A DNA stretch of 64,000 nucleotides from Diabrotica undecimpunctata (GCF_040954645.1 NC_092803.1:7813230-7877229); one strand, 5' to 3'. Shown: positions 21,877-33,985, counted from the stretch's first letter. The notes: generated from the letters alone by a model not told the origin. A program made the numbers and translations.

Positions 21877-23975
21877 TTCTTCTTCTTCTTCTTCCTACTT
21901 TATAAATAGGCTTTATGCCTGTTCTACTTCAGTTTTTAGCCTCAATTGACGTTGTCTGACCCTCTTTTCCTCGGTCGTCCCAATGATCTTCTTCCATTTG
22001 GCGATTTGTCTTTTGCTATTCGTACTATTCTATTTTCTGTCATTCTTTCGATGTGTTGATTCCATTTCACTTTTCTTCTTTTAGAATTTGGTTTGTTATT
22101 TTTCGTAAGACTTTCATTTCTGTTGTTTCGAGTAGTCTTTGTGTTTTCGCCATATCTGCTCTTGTTTCCGCTGTGTACGTCATTATAGGTCTTATTGTTG
22201 ATTTATATATTCTGGTTTTCGTTTCCGTTGTGAGGTATTTGTTTCTCCAGATTGTGTTGTTGAGACATCCTGCTGCTCTGTTTGCCATGTTCACTTGTTT
22301 TTGTACTTCTTCTTCCACTTTTTCGTACCTTGACAGTTTTATTCCCAAGTATTCAGTTTCCATCACCTGTTCTATTATTTTGTTATTTACAACTAGTTTA
22401 CATCGTCTCGGTTCCGCTGATATCACTATCGTTTTAGTTTTCTCTGTTGAGATCTCCATGTTGTATCTTCGAATTCTTTAATTAATCTTTGTAAGTCATC
22501 TTCATTTTCGGCTGTTATTATGGCGTTGTCGGCGTAGAATATTATCCTTATTTGCTTTTCTCCCATTCTATATCCTCTTCTTTTTTTAACTTTCTTTATG
22601 ATTTCATCCATTATCAGAATAAATATTAATGGGCTCAGCGAATCTCCTTGTCTAATGCCAGTTTCATATTTGATAGGTTGCGATAGTTTTCCTTTACATC
22701 TTACCATAGCTATGTTATGTTTATATATATTCTCAATGGTTTTTACTAAATCCAGTGATATTTCCTTTTCATATAATAATTGTATCGCGTCCCGAATTCT
22801 CTCTCTATCAAACGCTTTCTTCAAATCTATTAGACACATATATGCTGGTTTGTTGTATTCCAGCGACTTTTTCTTTTATTTGTCTTATTACAAAAACTGC
22901 ATCCGTGCATGATCTTCCTGTCCGAAATCCATGCTGTTATTCTTGCAGAGATATTCGTTCGTTTATTTTTGTCTCTATTATTCTTGTTGTCAATTTGAGT
23001 ATTGTATTTAATAGATTTATTGCTCGATAATTATTGGGGTCTTTCTTATCTCCTTTTTTTGAAGAACATCACCGTGATCGCTCTCCTCCATTCATCTGGT
23101 ATTCTGTTCGTGGTGATTATTTTACTAATAAGAAGTTGCAGTTGTTGTACAAGGTGATCACCTCCATATTTTAAGAGTTCATTTGGCATTTGATCTTCTC
23201 CTGTTGACTTTCTGTTTTTTAATTTTTTTATTCCTTCTTTCACATCGTTTTGGGAGATTTCGGTCTTTTCCTCAGTTATTATATTTGGCGTTTCTGGTAA
23301 AGGTTCTTCGTTTTGTTTTTTAAACATTTCTGTCAGGAAGGCCACCAGTGTATCCTCTTGTATGTGTTCTATTTCAACTAGTTCTTTCATTTCGCTTCTT
23401 TGTTGTCTTATGAAGCGCCATACTTGTTCTGTTGTCCATAGAAATCCATATGTTGTCCTTTTGTGAATCTTTCCCAGTAATCTGTTTTTATTTTTCTTAC
23501 CAATTGATGAGTTTCAGTTCTTATTCTTTTATATTCTTCATATGATTCATTCGTTTTTTCTGACTTATATTTTAAGAAAGAATTTCTTTTTTTGGTGACA
23601 TTTTTGTTTAACCTCTAGTGTAAACCATGGTGTTTTCGTTGATCACTTTTTGTTTATTATTTTCGTTCCAAGGGCTTCTTGGGCAGCATCCAGAATATTT
23701 TTCTTAAGTTTTCTACAGCTAGTCTCTACATTGCTTTCATTTTCGATATTCTCCATTTGTATTTTCTGTTCTAGCCTTTTTTGATACAATGATTTTATGG
23801 AGTCATCTCTTAAATTTTCTATTTCTATGATTTCCTCTGCATTGGTTTGTTTAAGCTTATCTTTCCATCTTTCATTGAATCTAATTTAACCAAGTACCAA
23901 ATAGTAATCGCTTCCCACATTGGGTGACGTCAAACTTCTTACATCCACTATCCGTTTGTAGTTTTTAACAACTTT
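21877..23975 (-). pseudogene. RTE-like LINE, 5'-truncated
   Basis: The minus strand enters at the end of an endonuclease domain (RSLTSPNVGSDYYLVLG, about 23945-23890), then a helical linker and the RT: KLKNRKSTGEDQMPNELLKYG, NRIPDEWRRAI, MCLIDLKKAFDRERIRDAI, YETGIRQGDSLSPLIF, and a palm motif reading FYADNAII (YADN instead of YADD, 22525-22536). The C-terminal block (KLVVNNKIIEQVMETEYLG ... LTTETKTRIYKSTIRPIMTY) ends in a (GAA)n tail (21877-21894). Frameshifts lie near 22460, 22850 and 23046. Dead, with the second catalytic Asp of the palm mutated. Confidence 0.88.
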
Positions 23976-24139
23976 GATAAGTAAAACTATGTCGAATTTA
24001 AAAAAAATAACCGAAAAAGAGTCGTAGAGCAATTTTTGTTTTTAAGTTCCCGTAGAAAGATCAGTTTTTTTAATAAAAAAAATTTTAACCATATGCTAAT
24101 ATAAAAACATTATTCAATTCATTTATAATTTATTGTTTT

Positions 24140-24230
24140 TACTGAGAAAAATAGTAAATAATAAATAGGGAAAAATAGTAAATAATAAATAAATAAATAA
24201 AAAAATGTATTTATTTATTTATTAGCTTAA
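24140..24230. repeat. AAAT-rich simple repeat
   Basis: Runs of AATAAATAAATA and TTTATTTATTTA in an otherwise featureless AT-rich gap between two LINE remnants. Confidence 0.7.
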
Positions 24231-24646
24231 AAACACTAAAATTTTGCAACGAAGCATAATTAAGTGTAAACATCGTTCAAAATTAATTTTAGAAAAATTT
24301 AAATATTTAAACGATTATTTCTTCAGTTCTGAACATGTAAATAGTGAATTATATTAAAATCAAAATCATGTTCGAGTCTAATCTAAAATAGCTCGCAAAG
24401 AAGTTAATTTTATAGTGGTTTAATAACTTAAGAAAAGTAATTAAGTATAAAAGTGAAAGTGATTTGTGTACTGAATATTGGAATCGTGAGTAGATAAAAT
24501 ATACTTTTTTCATCTATTTGGATTTATATATTTAAGTAAACAACTGCAATCAGTTATAAGCAATATCCAATTTACATGAACTGGTATCACAACGAAAGCT
24601 GTAAAACAGCACCGGTTTTAGTGGGATTTTAAAATCCATTTAAAAG

Positions 24647-26119
24647 ATGTCATCTTCCAATCAGGAAGCCACAAAATGCATCATACTCAAAAGCAGTTAG
24701 TCAACCACATAGTATATTAATCCCAAGCAGAGATCAAGCTATTTTGTTTAACACTCTAGAGAATTGTACAATTAATGACTATCTTGAAGGAGTGAGTCAG
24801 CATATAGAACCGAAAAATATAATTTTCGCATCCCGTATATCAGACGGTAGAATATGCATATATCTATCATCCAAAAACCTAGTAGATAAATTCATAGCAG
24901 AAACAAAGAAAATAATAGTAAATGGAAATATACTAGAAGCGAGAAGATTAATAACTCCATCAGTCCGCTTAATTCTGTCCAATGTATGTCCAAGCATACC
25001 TTCTAACATAATAATGGACGAATTAATAAAACTAGGTTTAAATCCTCTCTCAGACATATCATATCTACGGATAAGAGCAACCAATCCTGCCTTTAGTCAT
25101 ATTCTAAGCTTCCGAAGACAAATTTTCGTTTCACCTTTTCCAGACAACTTTGTACTACCTGAATCTTTTATTATCGAGTTGGAACAAACATCATACCGCA
25201 TATTTATAGCCCAAAACGAAAATTGTTTCAAATGCAAATTAACTGGACACCAGGCAGCTAATTGTAAAAATATTTCACCTTCTAACCATCCTCACAATGA
25301 TAGTGCAATGCAAACAGAAATAAGACAAAATTCATCAATAAATCATACTCAACAAGATAATCTACAAAATACTCCCGCAATCTCAAATACCACTCCTTCC
25401 ACACTTACTACGTCTTCTCAAACCACATTACAAAGAGTAGCAATCCCAAATTTATCAATAAAGCAAACCCAACAGTGCTCACTACAAAATACATCCATAC
25501 ATTTGACCACTTCTTCAGTTAACACTACAATCGCAATACCTACATCGTCTGAGTCATCCCCTAATACCCAAAAATATAAATCAACCTTACCCGAAACAAG
25601 TCAACACTTACCTCCAAAGAAAAATACACATTTGAATTCTTACGAACCTTAAGTAACTTCGAACAAAGCAACCGGAAAAAGAACCCTAGAAGATGCAATC
25701 ACGCCACCCTCCGAAGAAAACTGTGAAAACCTAAGCTTCAATTAAAGAAAAAAACCAAAACTGATGACAAAAACTTAAGAAATGATATACCAAATCTCCA
25801 AACATTATTGGAACCAGTTAGAGAATATGTAGAAAGGGAAAAGCAATTGTTAAGCTTCGATCAAGTAGTGGATCTATTCGAAAATATACAAGGATCAAAA
25901 GACATAATCAGCGTAACAAAATTGTACTCAGAAGACTCTTATGTACTTATAAAGTTTCTAACGGAATTACATTCATACTACATCGACAAAAGAATGAAAA
26001 CCATAAGCACCAAATTAATACGAAAACTTGGCAAACACATAGGTTTACTCTCTACAGTGAAAACTTCATTATCGGAAGAAGATTCCGACTCATCGGTAAA
26101 TAATTCCTCTAAAGAATAA
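24647..26119 (+). pseudogene. LINE ORF1 protein (gag-like, CCHC), broken
   Basis: The likely start is ATG 24647 (MSSSNQEATKC). A shift near 24680 leads into SYSKAVSQPHSILIPSRDQA and the long open frame to 25652: LENCTINDYLEGV, IIFASRISDGRICIYLSSKN, ARRLITPSVRLILSNVCPSI, then a CCHC knuckle CFKCKLTGHQAANC. This is the ORF1 arrangement of insect Jockey/I-type LINEs that bind element RNA. A Ser/Thr/Gln-rich low-complexity stretch follows. After a stop (25652) and a shift near 25750, a second helical block (LLSFDQVVDLFENIQGSKD) ends in an acidic/Ser-rich tail at 26119. Two or three lesions in about 490 codons. Confidence 0.8.
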
Positions 26120-26320
26120 TAATATCACTGTTGACTTCATGTATGTTCCATCACAAGTCTTAGGAAAAAACATGAATATTAAAAAACACAATAAGTTATC
26201 TTAAAGACTCAGAACTGTATCAATTATTCTAATTTTTTCTACCTTTACCTGTATTATATTTTTTAGGTCGCTAATAACCCTTGTGGTGGCAGCGTAAATA
26301 AATAAATAAATAAAAAAAAA
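24647..26320 (+). mobile_element. LINE copy containing ORF1 only, with A-rich 3' end
   Basis: An ORF1 coding region (24647-26119) is followed by about 170 bp of 3' UTR and a (TAAA)n/poly-A end (26295-26320), with no endonuclease, RT or RNase H sequence between. That matches an internally deleted or naturally gag-only non-LTR element moved in trans. No target duplication was identified. Confidence 0.6.
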
Positions 26321-26919
26321 ATTAATTTTATATTATTTTCACAATTCATTGATAGACCATTTTTGCATTTATTTTAAGTGCACTAAAATCATTCTAATTT
26401 AATTACTTTCTGTCTTATAGCGTTGCAAAAATTTGTTAATTTTTGCAAGTTTTGCAAATTTGCAAACATTTTTCACTGAAATTGTTAATAAATAAAACTG
26501 TACGACAAAAATTTAATAAGAATGCATTACTTTTGTTTTTTAAAGGAATTTTTTTGCCCATACAATTAACAAAAAGGTGGAAGAGTAGGCGGTACTGTAG
26601 ACTAGCGCGAAGCTTAAAAGAACAGTACTTGAATTTTATACTAAAACAAAGAAGAATCCATAAAAAAAGAATGTAGTGAGATTTTTACTAACTTTTTCGG
26701 AGTAAAGTTTTTAAAAATGTCTGTGTTGTATAAACACATCAAAAAATTCTATGTAAATGTATACAATTTCTAGTGATGTATTCACTGACTGAAGTTCATA
26801 CTTTAACTGTTATGTTTCTAATCCTTTGTTTTCAATTTAAAACCGGACATATTTCCATTTTTATAAGCTGCTACTTTGCGTGATTAACGCCACGAATAAT
26901 TTTTCATTTACCATCTCAC
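26321..26919. other. no gene seen
   Basis: Contains one copy (26584-26606) of the 23-bp sequence also at 7693-7715. Nothing else is recognisable. Confidence 0.55.
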
Positions 26920-27433
26920 CCCGGAGAGAGCGTGCTGCTGTATCCCATAGGACAAACCATCACTGAATATATCAGTTTAAAGTTTGGAGTTTGGAGAGAA
27001 CCCCATCCAGAACGCAGTTCATGTCTTGTTACCCGAGCGCGACCGACTGTTGCCGATCATCGTCGCCGCTTACTTCCACAGAACACAGAATTCAGTTTTC
27101 AGTTCGTAAACAGACACGGTGAGGGAAGTACGTCCTCTCGGTGAAAAAGTGATGTTCGAACGTAAACAATGTGTTTTATAAACACTTCGTTACAGTATCA
27201 TCATTTTTAGTAAACCAGGCGTTATATTGACAGTGTATTGATGTAAACATTAGTGATCAATTTGAAGTTTATAATTTTCCTCAGTTTTCGTTTGCGTTCA
27301 GTGACCCGGCGTATTTAGTTTAAGCAGCGTGGTAACTGCATTCATACACATACCTACCTTCTTCAGTTCTCACAGAACTCAAGTCTAATAAGAAACTGTT
27401 CTTTGTGTTTTTTGGTTGTTGTCACGTGAAACC
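26920..27433 (+). promoter_or_regulatory. candidate promoter/5' UTR of the gene starting at 27434
   Basis: This stretch is visibly richer in G, C and CpG than its surroundings and directly precedes the ATG. It contains arthropod initiator-like TCAGTT sequences (about 27092-27105). No TATA box or clear downstream element was found, so the start site is unassigned and part of the segment may be an upstream noncoding exon. Confidence 0.35.
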
Positions 27434-27599
27434 ATGGCTTTGTGTTTGGAATACATCCTCAAGTTGTTGTTAGTGACTGTGTTGATTGAAATTATTACAT
27501 TTGATGTGACCTACGCCGATTTCGAGAACAGCTGGACGATGTACATGGAACAACCCTGCTGCTCTGGTATGGGCCCGCACCATGTTCGTCATCACAGAG
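27434..27599 (+). CDS. candidate first coding exon of a secreted host protein
   Basis: ATG 27434 has a good context (AACCATGG). The 55 codons begin MALCLEYILKLLLVTVLIEI, a convincing signal peptide, with likely cleavage near TYA|DFENSW. The mature start reads DFENSWTMYMEQPCCSGMG then PHHVRHHRG, with a double Cys and His-rich end. The frame runs into GTTAGT at 27600, a reasonable splice donor (phase 1), and then closes at TAG. No transposon family signature is present, and the upstream DNA is CpG-richer. I do not recognise the protein with confidence. The next exon is not visible in the window. Confidence 0.55.
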
Positions 27600-28246
27600 G
27601 TTAGTCAGTTTTTGTATCATGTTTTCGCTACCTGCTGTAAGCCACACAAAACCGGTCTTGTTCCATCATTGGTTTTATTGTGATTTATTCTTTGTGGCAA
27701 TGGAATTTTATAACAAAAGGGAAGTGTCTTAATAGGGACGTTAAATAATAATTGCACTGCGGTTGAGTTAATGACTTAATTGAGTTTTGTTGTAAAAAGG
27801 AAACACTAAATTGTACCTGTCTCCATATAACGTTTTGTTTAGTAACACATTTTTATAGACTTGTTTTAGAAGTCGGAGATTTTAATACATTGTCCAATGT
27901 TTATGAATGTTTTTCAACAGTGACAGAAAGCAATAACTATAAACTATTAAAGTGACATCTTCAACATTGATATTTTGGATAATTTAATAAAGATTTTTTA
28001 TATTATTAGTAACATTTTTTTAATATTAAAATCTTTTTTGTTCTTGCCACAATTCTTGTTGTTTACACTCTTCTATCTTTGATACTGTAACGTTTTGGAG
28101 AGGTGTATAAAGATATTTTTTGCCCTTTGATTTTATTGTTAATATAGTTAAAAAATTTTAATGTTCAAACTGTTTCTTTTATGATTAAGGCTCAGTTGTT
28201 TTCAAACGGAAAGAATACATTAAAAGTCTTTGTAACATTAATAATA
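27600..28246. other. probable intron sequence, nothing else seen
   Basis: AT-rich DNA between the candidate splice donor at 27600 and the hAT insertion. If the exon call is right, everything from here rightward may be intron carrying transposons. Confidence 0.4.
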
Positions 28247-28254
28247 CTGATGAC
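28247..28254. repeat. 8-bp TSD of hAT copy 1
   Basis: CTGATGAC here is repeated exactly at 31061-31068, immediately outside the element. Confidence 0.95.
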
Positions 28255-31060
28255 TAGACTTCGGCAAATATGCAAATAAAAATGTAGAAAATATGCACGT
28301 GTTTACCCGAAAATATGCAAATATTTTACAAAATATGCATACAAATAAATAAAAAAATCGTAAAATAGTAACAATTTTATTTAAAAAAAAAGTGTACATA
28401 ACTAAATATTTCCTACTATTCATTAAGATTTACATTTATTTTAAGTAACTACATCATTTTTAAGTATGAATAAACTTATTTAGAATTATGGTAACAATAA
28501 ATGACCAAGTGGTGTTCAAAATTTTCTAACAAAAACTTGTGGCTTCTGTCTGAGTACATATATTTATATATGGAAAAACTTCGTTCAACATCAACTGATG
28601 TAACGGGAGCATTTTTCAAACTAACCAAAACATTTGGTTCTAAATTAATTGTTTCCGAAATATTTCCAGCTAGAACACTGACTACTTCAGAAAGAATATG
28701 GTAACCTTTATTTTTTTCCATAGTAGCTTAAATTTTTTTAAAATATCTTTTCCAATATTACCTCTAACGTTCCGACAACATGACGCAAATTCTTTTATTA
28801 ATGCTGTACTTTCGAACAATGACAGTTTTGGTGATTCTAACTGAGTAATTGTTTTTTGAACAAAACTAAAATTTGATTTTATAAATGAAAGTTCTTGTTG
28901 AAGCAAGTTACACTGAAAAGTTTGTTTAGAATCCAAAAGAGATTGGGAACTTTCATCTGTTAACGTATCAATTATGTTCTTTATTTTAACAAAATGATCT
29001 GCATAAAAATTAGCTGCTTCTAACCATGTTCCCCATCGCGTTAAAATAGGTTGTGGTGAAAGAGGAATGTTAGGTAGCATTTCTTTATAAAGTTGAATTC
29101 TTATAGGAGATTTAAGAAATACTTTTTTGACACTGGATATCATGGTATTTACAAGAGGAAACTTTTTTCGTATTTCCTCTGCAACTCTGTTTAATCCATG
29201 CGCTACACAAGTAACATGTATTAAATCTGGGAAAAATATTTTTAAATTTTGTCCTGCTTTCACCATATAAGGAGCAGCATCCGATAAAATAAGCAGTAAT
29301 TTATTAGAAGGAATAGTTGTCGGAAGAAAAAAAGTTGCTAATGTTTCTTGTATAAAACGCGAAATTGTTAAAGCATTTGTTTTCTCAAGTTGCTGGCATG
29401 AAATAAGATGAGATTTTGGTAAGGTATCTTCTTTAAGAACACCAATCAATAAATGAGCAATATACTTTCCTGAGGAATCAGTGGTTTCGTCTACAGATAT
29501 GTAAAAATAATTATCTGCAATTTCTTCCTTAATATTAATTAACACCGACGAGTATAGCCCGTTCACATTATTTCTTCTTAGAGACCGATCACTTGGAACA
29601 TTAAGTTTGCAATATTTTTTTAGAAACGAACTAAAATTTACATTTGCTAATTTTGAAAGCGGTATGTTTGCAGACACTAATGCGCGACACAAGTCTTCAT
29701 TAAAAGTTTCTTGCTCATCTAATTTTTTTGAAGTAGATTGGAAACATTTAGCCATTGAAGTTTGATGTTTTCCTCCTATTTTTCCTTTTTTTGCAATGTG
29801 TGAAGCAGTTCTCACACGTTGGTCTATCTGAAATTTCTTCTCACATGCTATCTATAAATAAAAATAAAAACCTTTATTTTAACCCAACCTTTAAAATATA
29901 AAAATATACAAGGTGTTTTTGGTTAATCAAATAACTGGTTTGGAAAAAAAAACACTCGCTAAGTGTTTTAAATGCAGTATTAATCCACAAATTAGTTTTT
30001 GTTACTAACCATTAGTACATCATATAACTTATTTTAAAATTCAACAAAAGTTTTTTTTTTGTTAATTCAATTACAATAAAAATAATTGTGTTTTAGAATA
30101 GCTGACTTCATAAAAAAGTAAAGGTGAAAAATTTTTCTAAATAAACACCATTGTATTGTACCATGGACAATTTTTTCTCACTAAAGGAAGCTATTAACTA
30201 AAAGAATTTAATTTTTTTTAATTTTAACACCCTGTATCTCGAAAAGTAAATAAGTTTGACCCCTCATTAACTATATCGTTTTGTTCAATTTTTCCGAGAA
30301 GTATCTACAGTCAAACGTTGTAAGTGTCATTTGGAAACACCCTGTATGTATGAAATATTAGATATTTAATAGAAAATATTAGATACTTACAATTTTGCCA
30401 CAGACTGAACAGTAGATTTTTCCCATATCCATAGACATCTCTTTATAAGGTTTAATCCAAGTTGAAGCACTGGTTGTTTTAGGCATTATAAAATCACAAT
30501 CTTCCTTTTTGTTACGCACAACGAGTGTTTACGCTTTGAATATCAAAACAAAAATGATTTACAAATCTGAGCATCAAATTAGAAATGTTTAGGTACCTAA
30601 TTCAATAAACTGGGAGATTTTGGAAAATCCCTAAATTAGGAACAAAACTATTAGCCGTTTACCTGCTGTTAAGATACAATAAATTGTAGATAGATTTGGG
30701 GATTAGATCATAAAATGCAAATGAGCGAACCCTTAGCGATTATCCAATAACTGAATGCCTCAGTGACCGAGACTTTCTAAGAATGTTGAGGGCTACTTAA
30801 ATTGATCTTCTTTGAAATTGTAAATGTTTTGTACCTGTAGAGATTAAGTACTTAGATCATTTCTTGATTAAAATGACTACAAAATTTTATACAAGAATTG
30901 AAATAAATTGGTATGTTTAAAAATTTTCAAATACAGTATAAAAATCTGAACTTTTATGCACTTTATGCAAACTTTTATACAAATATGCCAAAATATGAAA
31001 TATTTGTATAAAATATGCACAATATGCAAAATATGCAATATGCATATTTGCCGAAGTCTA
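28255..31060. mobile_element. hAT transposon copy 1
   Basis: Ends are inverted repeats starting TAGACTTCGGCAAATATGCA, flanked by the exact 8-bp duplication expected of hAT elements. Both subterminal regions are packed with AAATATGCA/ATGCA motifs (28262-28345 and 30950-31050), typical transposase-binding repeats. One gene lies on the minus strand. The intron holds a small repeat with AACACCCTGTAT-type termini (about 29908-30350). A second copy (44012-46921) is nearly identical but has a different TSD, so the two inserted independently. Confidence 0.95.
28476..30486 (-). pseudogene. hAT transposase, two exons, one frameshift
   Basis: Exon 1 (30486-30391, 32 codons) reads MPKTTSASTWIKPYKEMSM ... 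YCSVCGKI and ends at a GTAAGT donor. The intron is 30390-29852 with a TTTATAG acceptor. Exon 2 restarts in phase 0 at IACEKKFQIDQRVRTAS, completing a BED-like finger. Core motifs follow: FYISVDETTDSSGKY (first Asp), LLILSDAAPYMVKAG (second Asp), HVTCVAHGLNRVAEEI, then the hAT C-terminal dimerisation block (NAPVTSVDVERSFSIYKYM) down to TAA 28476. A single missing base near 28731, compared with copy 2, shifts the frame and separates that C-terminal block. The rest is open, so this copy is one base from intact. Confidence 0.92.
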
Positions 31061-31068
31061 CTGATGAC

Positions 31069-32159
31069 AGTTTGCCAAAGATAACAAGTGACAAAGGGTG
31101 AACAACTTTGCTTTGCTGATATCAACTGTCTTTTGGTAGTCACCAATAGATAATCTGTGCTTTTATAGAAAGAAAAAATAATTTTAATAAAGATACAGCA
31201 TTTCTAATAAAAGTTTTATGACGATAAACAGGTTACAAACTGTTCCTCAGACGTTTAATGAAAGTTTGTGTGCTGGATTAAAATTTTCAACTGGTAAAGA
31301 CCATCGTTTGATTATTATTCACTAATATTAAAGGAGATAAAGGTTTGTTAGAATTTGAAGAGTACACTGCAAAAGGGAATGTCAGTCAAGTACAATTATT
31401 GTGGGAAAACTGGTTTTAGAGGTTTATAGCACCACATTTTAAAAACTGTTACTTTTGGCAACTTTAAAAAGATTACATTATAATTCTTATTTATTTCTTG
31501 GCCAGCCTTTTTAAAGTATTGTAAAAATTAAAAACCGGTGTTATTGCATTATTTATTCGTAAATAACTAGGTACTCGTTTAGAACTATATAACAAACTAG
31601 TTAAACTATGCTTCTCTTCTTTTTTTTTTGGTTAGTGGCTTCTGCGACTGGTAATTTTCAAAATATTCTTTTGCTTTTTGTCCACAAAATGTCTTTAATT
31701 GCTGCAGATCTTTAAATTTAGCATTCGACATTGATAAAAGTGCTAAAAGATACATTTTTTAATAATAATAATAATGATATAAGTACTTAGCGTTGTATAA
31801 TTTTTGTGGCAACTCAAATTGGCCTTTTGGGTTTACTTCATAGGTCTTTGATTGGTTCATGAATCACAGAAATTTCCCAATGCCCATTGTAACTTGATCT
31901 GTGTTCCACTGGGGGGATGAGCCCCAGAAATTTTAAACTCTCTAATAGATCTTGATGCAAATGGACATTTCTTTTTGTAATAACAATCCAGAGGTGTTGA
32001 CCAATCCTTAACGATGTTCTCGAATTGAGGACCGCTACCTGAACAGCCAAAATAAGTGCACCGAATTACGGACCGAACGAGATTTTAATGAGTAAGGAAA
32101 TATTTAATAATAACATATTATTTTAGATTTAGTTTATTTTGAGCTGTATTGAAAGGTAG
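31069..32159. other. no gene seen
   Basis: Host or old repeat DNA. The minus-strand frame 31838-32050 has no family signature I recognise. Confidence 0.5.
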
Positions 32160-32740
32160 TCAAAATGAGTGAAATTAAAATGATCTTATTCTTAAAGAAA
32201 AGTGTCGCAATGCTAATTTAATATTTGCTCTAAAAATTATTGTAGCTGATTATGAATTAGCTATTCATAAAGCAATTTCTGCACAATGGCAGAACCACAA
32301 AGATCGTTGGATGCAGGTTTCATCCTGGCCAAGCTTGGTACAGGAAAATACAGAGTTTAGGCTTGGCTGAAGAATATCAAGATGGAAAAAGTGAAAGTGG
32401 AAAGTGGCTGAGGTGTCTTGTTGGACTATCTTTTTTAAAACTTTTAAAGAGGAGGTTGGAGAATGTTTTGCTTTCTATTTGGCTGAATTTCAGCCAAATC
32501 ATCTGCATAAAGCTGCGGTAGATTTTGCAGACTATTTAATAGACAATTATGTTGGTGAAAATTCTTTATTTCCACCAACACTTTAGGCTGAAGCAGCTGT
32601 AACTACAGAAAATTCTACAAATGCATGCGAGTCCTTTTACTCTCGATTTAATTCAAATTTCTATTCGATGCGATGCACCCTTCGTTGTATTTATTTGTAA
32701 ACGTTTTGAACAATTTTCAAACAGATACTTACATTCGCAT
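32160..32740 (+). pseudogene. MULE transposase fragment
   Basis: Several frames together read ADYELAIHKAI, CRFHPGQAWYRKIQSLGLAEE, SGKWLRCLVGLSFL, then HLHKAAVDFADYLIDNYVGE, NSLFPPTL, and TTENSTNACESFYSRFNSNF. This matches, segment by segment, the C-terminal half of the MULE protein at 35824-37215 (for example CRFHLHQNWFKKIQSLGL and TTNACESFHSRFNSSF), but diverged enough to be a different family. The N-terminal finger and first catalytic Asp are missing, and there are several shifts and stops. Confidence 0.75.
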
Positions 32741-33061
32741 TTAAAGCGTTAAGGAGCCTGTTAAATGTAAGAACAAAATTGTTAGGCGAAGATTAAACAT
32801 GTTATAAATATAAACATGTTATTAAACATGTTATACATGTTATAACTTCTAAAATGTCGGAATATACCTAATAACGGTTTGTTGAGACGAATAGATTTCG
32901 TTAAATTCGCATCATGTTTTCATAAAGTATAAATGTTAAATGTAAATATGTGTACCTCTTTTACTTTTATAAATATTAAATTTTAATGTAAATATGTGTA
33001 AGGCTTTTATGTTTAAAATATTGTTTCTTAAATATAGGCAATAAATATCTACGATTTTCTT

Positions 33062-33985
33062 TCTCTATCTTTATTCATTCATTCTCCATTCATACACATC
33101 CACACTCTATTCATCAGCAAGGAGGCTCCCCGTCTCGTTCCAGGTAGCGCGTAGAAGACACTTATCGCTCCTAGTTCTGTATCATTCCCAGATGGGCATT
33201 TCCTCCTTCCCCACAGTCTGACTAACGCATTCTCTAACTCATACAGTGTGACCCACTTTTCTAGCTTCACCTTTCAGCATCATTCACTCTTACCTTTAGC
33301 GTTGGTCCAGCTGTCTTTCTTCCTCTTCCTTTTTCTTGATCACTGCACGGATATAGTCTACACTAGTCCAACCTGCTTTATTTTCAATCATTTCTCTCAC
33401 TGTAACAAAATCCACACCTGTCTCTCTCTCCATTCTGTTCCTTTCCACTATCCATCAGCTGCAATATAACATCGTATGTGTCACAGTGTCCGAGTATCCA
33501 CAGTATAGGCATTCATCTGTATCAGCCTTTCCGATTCTATAGAGGTAGGCCCTAAAACACCCGTGTCTTGTGAGCACCTGCGTCAGGAAATAATCCAGTC
33601 GCCTGTGGCCACAGTCCATCCAATCTCTTATGTTCAGCATTTTCGTCCACTATGCCACATCTTCCGTGTTGTTCCATTCTTCTTGCTATCTTTCAACTGA
33701 CCTTTCCCTCTCCTGTCTTCTCTCGGCCACAGTAAGGTTTGGGCCTCTTCTCTCATAAAGCTCTTTTCTTTCTACCGTAAAAACATGCAACGGAACACAT
33801 CCAGTGACGGTCCATAAGACTGCCGCAGACACAGTCCTGTAGGCGCATGCCACTCGCAACAGACTTGTTCTGTCCACTCGTGTTATGAGACTCCTATAGG
33901 CCGTTTTCTCTACCGCCTCTATTAAGACTTAATCCCCAACTTTCTCGCCGATGGGGCAGCAAGTACTTGGGATTAATGAGCCCAG
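33062..33985 (-). pseudogene. R1-clade-like LINE C-terminal remnant
   Basis: On the minus strand, RTSLLRVACAYRTVSAAVLW and VTGCVPLHVFTVERKELYER (33877-33750) match the post-RT block of R1/TRAS-type LINEs. YFLTQVLTRHGCFRAYLYRI and DECLYCGYSDTVTHTMLYC (33590-33460) give the Cys/His motif near their C-terminus. The tail runs to about 33070. The RT palm and endonuclease are absent. At least three frames are needed. Confidence 0.75.

Noticed and set aside
24744..24746. TTG as the start of the LINE ORF1
   Set aside because: The frame extends upstream without a stop, and the natural ATG is at 24647 one frame away, joined by a small indel near 24680.
28238..28423. Hydrophobic minus-strand frame at the hAT left end, repeated at 43917-44192
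   Set aside because: Present because both hAT ends share the repeat-rich sequence; low complexity and outside the transposase.
30877..31146. Minus-strand frame rich in I/H/L/C (ILHILHIVHIL type), also at 46738-46983
   Set aside because: It is the translation of the ATGCA-type subterminal repeats of the hAT ends, not a gene.
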